Shown here piece by piece: positions 61,002-64,000 of a DNA stretch of 64,000 bases. The DNA is from Sediminibacillus dalangtanensis (GTDB taxonomy: Bacteria; Bacillota; Bacilli; Bacillales; Amphibacillaceae), in NCBI RefSeq assembly GCF_017792025.1, contig NZ_CP046956.1:3658001-3722000 (forward strand). Reading direction: 5' to 3'. Made by a program: the position numbers and the translations under genes. Each line of letters starts with the position of its first letter. Positions within the stretch are counted from its first letter, which is position 1. Under the pieces are notes generated by a model. The model had not been told where the DNA came from, searched no databases, and saw only the letters and a program-made list of their open reading frames with translations.

Positions 61002-63323
61002 CTAAGCCCTGTCATACAAGTCTTCCGGTAGCTGTTGCAAAAAGGCGGACACTGGACCGATCGAGAACACAGCCAGTTCATGCATCGCCCTCGTACATGC
61101 CGTGTAAAGCAAATTCCGCTCCAGTTCCCGGTAATATTGAGCAGCGGAAGCATTATAGATAATCGCCGCATCAAACTCAATTCCTTTTGCCAGATAAGCA
61201 GGTATCACAAGCAGCCCTTTTTGAAAGGTGTGCGTTTCTTCATCCATCAGCTTTGCTTCTGTTTCCTCGCGTAATAATTGATACGCCTCCCGGCTCTCCT
61301 CCATCGTTTTGCATATGACAGCGATCGTTTGGTGATTTGCAGCGGTATAGCCTTTTATTGTCTGCAGTAGTTGCTGTTTTAACTTTTGTTTATCAGGTAC
61401 TTGGGTTAACAATGGCTTTGAACCTTCCCGGTTGAACGGCTCAATGACATCGCCGCCTGGCATAAAGGCTTTGGTAAACTCCACAATTTGCCTCGTGGAA
61501 CGATAACTTCTTGTCAGGGTGATCCGTTCGTGCTTTGCTTCCAATTCAGAAGAAAGCAGGGTTTCTTCCGTGGAGGCATGCGCATAAATCGCTTGGTTGT
61601 AATCCCCTAAAAGCGTCATCCTGCTAAGAGGGAAAACCTCTTGGAAATAAGCAAACTGGAACGGGGAGTAATCCTGGGCTTCGTCGATGAATAAATGCCT
61701 GATGGACCGATTCACCTGAAAGCCGACCAGTCGATTATAAAAGTATAAGTATGGTGCAGCTTCTTCCCAGGTTAATTTTCTTTGCTCCAGTAACTCCAGT
61801 GATTGCCGGCAAATTGCCGGCCAATTTTCCGGAAGCTTTACTCCATCGACTACTAACTCAGCATCAAACAGCTTGTGAAAAGTTTTTTCCGCATGAAAGA
61901 AGCGCCGGCGCTTTATTTTTTGGCGCAACGGCTGGAAGTTATCGTCAATCACCTTTTGACGGAGCAGTTCCTCTTCGCGTACAAAGTCATAATAAGGGTC
62001 ATCAGAGGATGCGTCCTCTTCCTGTAATTGCTGGTACACCGAAAGAAAGTCTTCTTTTTCTAAAAGCTGTCCTTCTTCCAATACCCAGTCCTCCTGCAGC
62101 TGTCCCTTTGCATACTTGTCCACTTGTTTCAATAACCATTTGGCAGTCGCCTCCATCCTATTCGGGAGATTCATCGCCGGATCAAGCCCATAAAAGTATT
62201 CCGCTATCAATTTTTTATCGACGATCACCGTTCCACGAAAAGTGACATTCCTGAATTCGATTCCGCCAGTATGCAATCCTTCGATAAACTGATCCATTAA
62301 TTGTTTATACTGCATTCCCGCCTTGAACGTCATCGCGGATAGCCGCGTATTATAATCCGGTTCCTGGCTTGCAGCCAGGTAATATTCCATTTGGGCAAAA
62401 GGCGTTTCAATGTCAAAACGACCGCCTAGGCGCTGTTCCAAATATTCATGAAAGGTCGTCTGCTGCATGTTCTCTTCTCCCAGCTCAGGTAAAACCGTGG
62501 ATACATAGCTGTTGAACAGCGGATTGGGAGAGAACAACACCATATTATCCGAAGATAATACTTCCCGGTAGCGATACAATAAATACGCGACACGCTGTAA
62601 AGCAGCGGACGTTTTCCCGCTCCCGGCAACCCCTTGGACAATCAACAAATCGTTTTTCTCATTGCGGATAATCTGGTTTTGCTCTTTTTGGATGGTGGCA
62701 ACAATGCTCTTCATCTGGGTGCTGGCATTGTTGCCGAGCACGGACTGCAGCAAGTGGTCACCAATGGTTAGTCCAGTATCAAACATCCCCTTCAACTGAC
62801 TGTTTCGGATAATATATTGTCTTTTCAGCTTTATTTCCCCGTTGATCGTTTCTTCCGTGGTTTGGTATGCCGCACGTCCGGGCGGATAGTCATAATAAAG
62901 GCTCGAAATCGGGGCCCGCCAATCGTAGACAAGAAACTCGTCTTCTTGTTCATCCATCAACGAAGCGATGCCCAGGTAGATTTTATCCGCTTCCTGTTCG
63001 CCATCCTCCCGAAAATCAATCCTGCCAAAGTAAGGGGATTCTTTTAATCTGGCCAGTGTCTTCAATTGCTCGCTCAGCTGTCCATGGCTTCTTTCCCGTT
63101 CCGATAACAGTTCGGCCTGCTGCTTCAGGCTCGCCTGCGTTTCAATGACGTCATCCGGTTCATCCAAGTTGACCGTGACATCTTCCCAAAAGTTTTTACG
63201 TAGGTCCAACACACGGTCCTTAATTCCGCTTTTCCTTCCCTGCAACTTTTCAGCGGTTGTGTCAATGATATTCAACACTTCGTTCAATCGTTCTCTTTCT
63301 TGCTTCCAGTCTTTTTCGTCCAA
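61002..63323 (-). CDS. helD: HelD-type RNA polymerase recycling ATPase (UvrD/Rep superfamily 1)
   Basis: Motor ATPase of 773 residues that pries stalled RNA polymerase off nucleic acid. It opens with the coiled-coil arm EKDWKQERERLNEVLNIIDT (about residues 3-80) that inserts into the polymerase secondary channel, followed by the YFGRIDFREDG and YDWRAPISSLYYD family elements. Walker A is VQGVAGSGKTSAAL near residue 230, the DEAQ box HLFIDEAQDYSPFQ near 565, and the SF1 motif LTRSYRSTRQI. The start is TTG at 63323 with GGAG upstream. Length and motifs match B. subtilis HelD rather than PcrA. Single-gene unit. Confidence 0.93.
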   Translation of the reverse strand: MDEKDWKQERERLNEVLNIIDTTAEKLQGRKSGIKDRVLDLRKNFWEDVTVNLDEPDDVIETQASLKQQAELLSERERSHGQLSEQLKTLARLKESPYFGRIDFREDGEQEADKIYLGIASLMDEQEDEFLVYDWRAPISSLYYDYPPGRAAYQTTEETINGEIKLKRQYIIRNSQLKGMFDTGLTIGDHLLQSVLGNNASTQMKSIVATIQKEQNQIIRNEKNDLLIVQGVAGSGKTSAALQRVAYLLYRYREVLSSDNMVLFSPNPLFNSYVSTVLPELGEENMQQTTFHEYLEQRLGGRFDIETPFAQMEYYLAASQEPDYNTRLSAMTFKAGMQYKQLMDQFIEGLHTGGIEFRNVTFRGTVIVDKKLIAEYFYGLDPAMNLPNRMEATAKWLLKQVDKYAKGQLQEDWVLEEGQLLEKEDFLSVYQQLQEEDASSDDPYYDFVREEELLRQKVIDDNFQPLRQKIKRRRFFHAEKTFHKLFDAELVVDGVKLPENWPAICRQSLELLEQRKLTWEEAAPYLYFYNRLVGFQVNRSIRHLFIDEAQDYSPFQFAYFQEVFPLSRMTLLGDYNQAIYAHASTEETLLSSELEAKHERITLTRSYRSTRQIVEFTKAFMPGGDVIEPFNREGSKPLLTQVPDKQKLKQQLLQTIKGYTAANHQTIAVICKTMEESREAYQLLREETEAKLMDEETHTFQKGLLVIPAYLAKGIEFDAAIIYNASAAQYYRELERNLLYTACTRAMHELAVFSIGPVSAFLQQLPEDLYDRA

Positions 63324-63386
63324 GCCGCCACACTCCTATCGGCATTCATAATGATATTGTCATACAATCGCTCCTGACCTGAAAAC

Positions 63387-64000
63387 CTAGGAAAAGGCTT
63401 TAGCCAGAAGCTCATACCCTTTTTTCTTATCGGCAAAATAGTAGTTCATCGATGCCAACATGAACTCCTCTGTTCCGTATTCCTCACTTAGCTGCAACAG
63501 TTGGCTGCGAACTGTTTCTGGCGAGCCTACCAGCATCCGCTTTCGGTTTTCCCGGACCAGTTGTATTTCATAAGGTGCAAATTGGTATTCTGCTGCTTCT
63601 TCCGGAGGAAGGATCCCTTCTCCGGTCTCTCCTCTAGCCATTTTCAACATTTGCACATCCATGCTTTTGGCCTGCCACTCTGCTTTTTCATCCGTTTCTG
63701 CACATACGAGGAAAAATGCCGCTAACGCTTGCGGCTCTTTCTGCAATATCGATGGCTTAAAACGTCGTTGATAGCTTTTTACGACCGAACCTCCATGCTG
63801 TCCACTGATAAATTGAGCGAAAGCATAGGAAATTCCCTGACCTGACGCCAAGCCCGCACTGCCCCCGCTAGAGCCAAGCAGCCATAATTGCGGCACAGTA
63901 TCGATCTCCGGCATTGCTTTCAATCCTCGAAAACGGTGGGTTTCATCGGAAGATCCCGATAAATAATGGACAAGGTCTTCGATTTGCTGGGGATAGCTAT
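63387..64000 (-). CDS. LLM-class oxidoreductase, MsnO8-like (partial, N-terminus off the right edge)
   Basis: The frame is open from 63387 through position 64000, so the visible 204 residues are the C-terminal two thirds of a luciferase-like flavoprotein; the ATG at 63923 is internal. Conserved parts include SYPQQIEDLVHYLSG, VPQLWLLGSSGGSAGLASGQ, GISYAFAQFISGQHGG and RMLVGSPETVRSQLLQLSEE. This ordering is that of the MsnO8 subgroup, usually about 330 residues and of unknown substrate. It is not close to the SsuD-like protein at 58976. No terminator or operon partner is visible. Confidence 0.88.
   Translation of the reverse strand, partial: SYPQQIEDLVHYLSGSSDETHRFRGLKAMPEIDTVPQLWLLGSSGGSAGLASGQGISYAFAQFISGQHGGSVVKSYQRRFKPSILQKEPQALAAFFLVCAETDEKAEWQAKSMDVQMLKMARGETGEGILPPEEAAEYQFAPYEIQLVRENRKRMLVGSPETVRSQLLQLSEEYGTEEFMLASMNYYFADKKKGYELLAKAFS

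Noticed and set aside
1..64000. CRISPR arrays, tRNA or rRNA genes, prophage and intact IS elements
   Set aside because: None seen; the repeats present are dispersed, not regularly spaced, and no transposase or integrase frame exists in the window.

Overview
The window reads as ordinary chromosome of a low-to-mid GC Gram-positive bacterium of the Bacillaceae, most likely a halotolerant relative of Halobacillus, Virgibacillus, Sediminibacillus or Terribacillus. This rests on strong AGGAGG ribosome sites, frequent GTG and TTG starts, a lia operon, T-box and SAM riboswitches, a class II galT, Fur/MhqR/NsrR/Rex-like operators of Bacillus type, and compatible-solute and sodium-coupled transporters. 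The species cannot be fixed from the sequence. No tRNA, rRNA, CRISPR array, prophage or intact insertion sequence was seen.

Layout. 1-2.8 kb: lia envelope-stress operon (liaI, liaH, liaF, liaS; liaS runs off the left edge). 3-9.1 kb: CDF metal exporter, DUF2339 membrane protein, papain-fold YiiX-like protein, topoisomerase III. 9.3-11.4 kb: arsRBC, followed by a decayed stretch with a 42-residue zinc-ribbon-like gene, a frameshifted SulP remnant and an excisionase-type HTH remnant. 12.4-17.6 kb: cytosolic 5'-nucleotidase/cyclic phosphodiesterase divergent from a phnDCEE transporter behind tandem PhoP-like boxes. 18-21.4 kb: ABC-F protein YkpA and an NADH oxidase behind three Rex-like operators. 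21.5-28.6 kb: complete trpEGDCFBA operon led by two tandem Trp T-boxes. 28.6-33.1 kb: a second YiiX-like protein, a DEAD-box helicase, a 43-residue membrane peptide, a LysM/3D wall hydrolase and a Fur-box nitroreductase. 33.4-38.2 kb: galKETM. 38.3-40.3 kb: ECF sigma factor with its DUF4179 partner. 40.4-46.9 kb: ROK repressor sharing an operator motif with gal, aldo/keto reductase, HAD phosphatase, SDR, orphan betaine-binding lipoprotein. 47-52 kb: an unrecognised 105-residue protein behind a perfect palindrome, a lipoprotein, an MhqO-type dioxygenase with an MhqR-like box, an SDR and a sodium:solute symporter. 52.3-57.1 kb: NUDIX hydrolase, 7Fe ferredoxin, flavohemoglobin with NsrR box and divergent nsrR, BCCT transporter. 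57.9-60.3 kb: SAM-riboswitch unit of an LLM flavin monooxygenase and an ATP-grasp ligase. 61-64 kb: HelD-type RNA polymerase recycling ATPase and a second LLM oxidoreductase cut by the right edge.

Most transcription units carry a recognisable regulator site (phosphate, redox, iron, nitric oxide, quinone, Trp-tRNA, SAM, sugar). The least explained material is intergenic: three families of short structured repeats occur many times. One is MITE-like with GGGACAAAAGCA termini and a terminator-like core. One has basal stems that differ in sequence between copies yet remain self-complementary. One is a two-copy family with a deletion between 8-bp direct repeats. I did not find a clearly new multi-gene system. 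The best candidates for something undescribed are the SAM-switched LLM/ATP-grasp pair, the 105-residue gene with its palindromic operator, and the covarying repeats.
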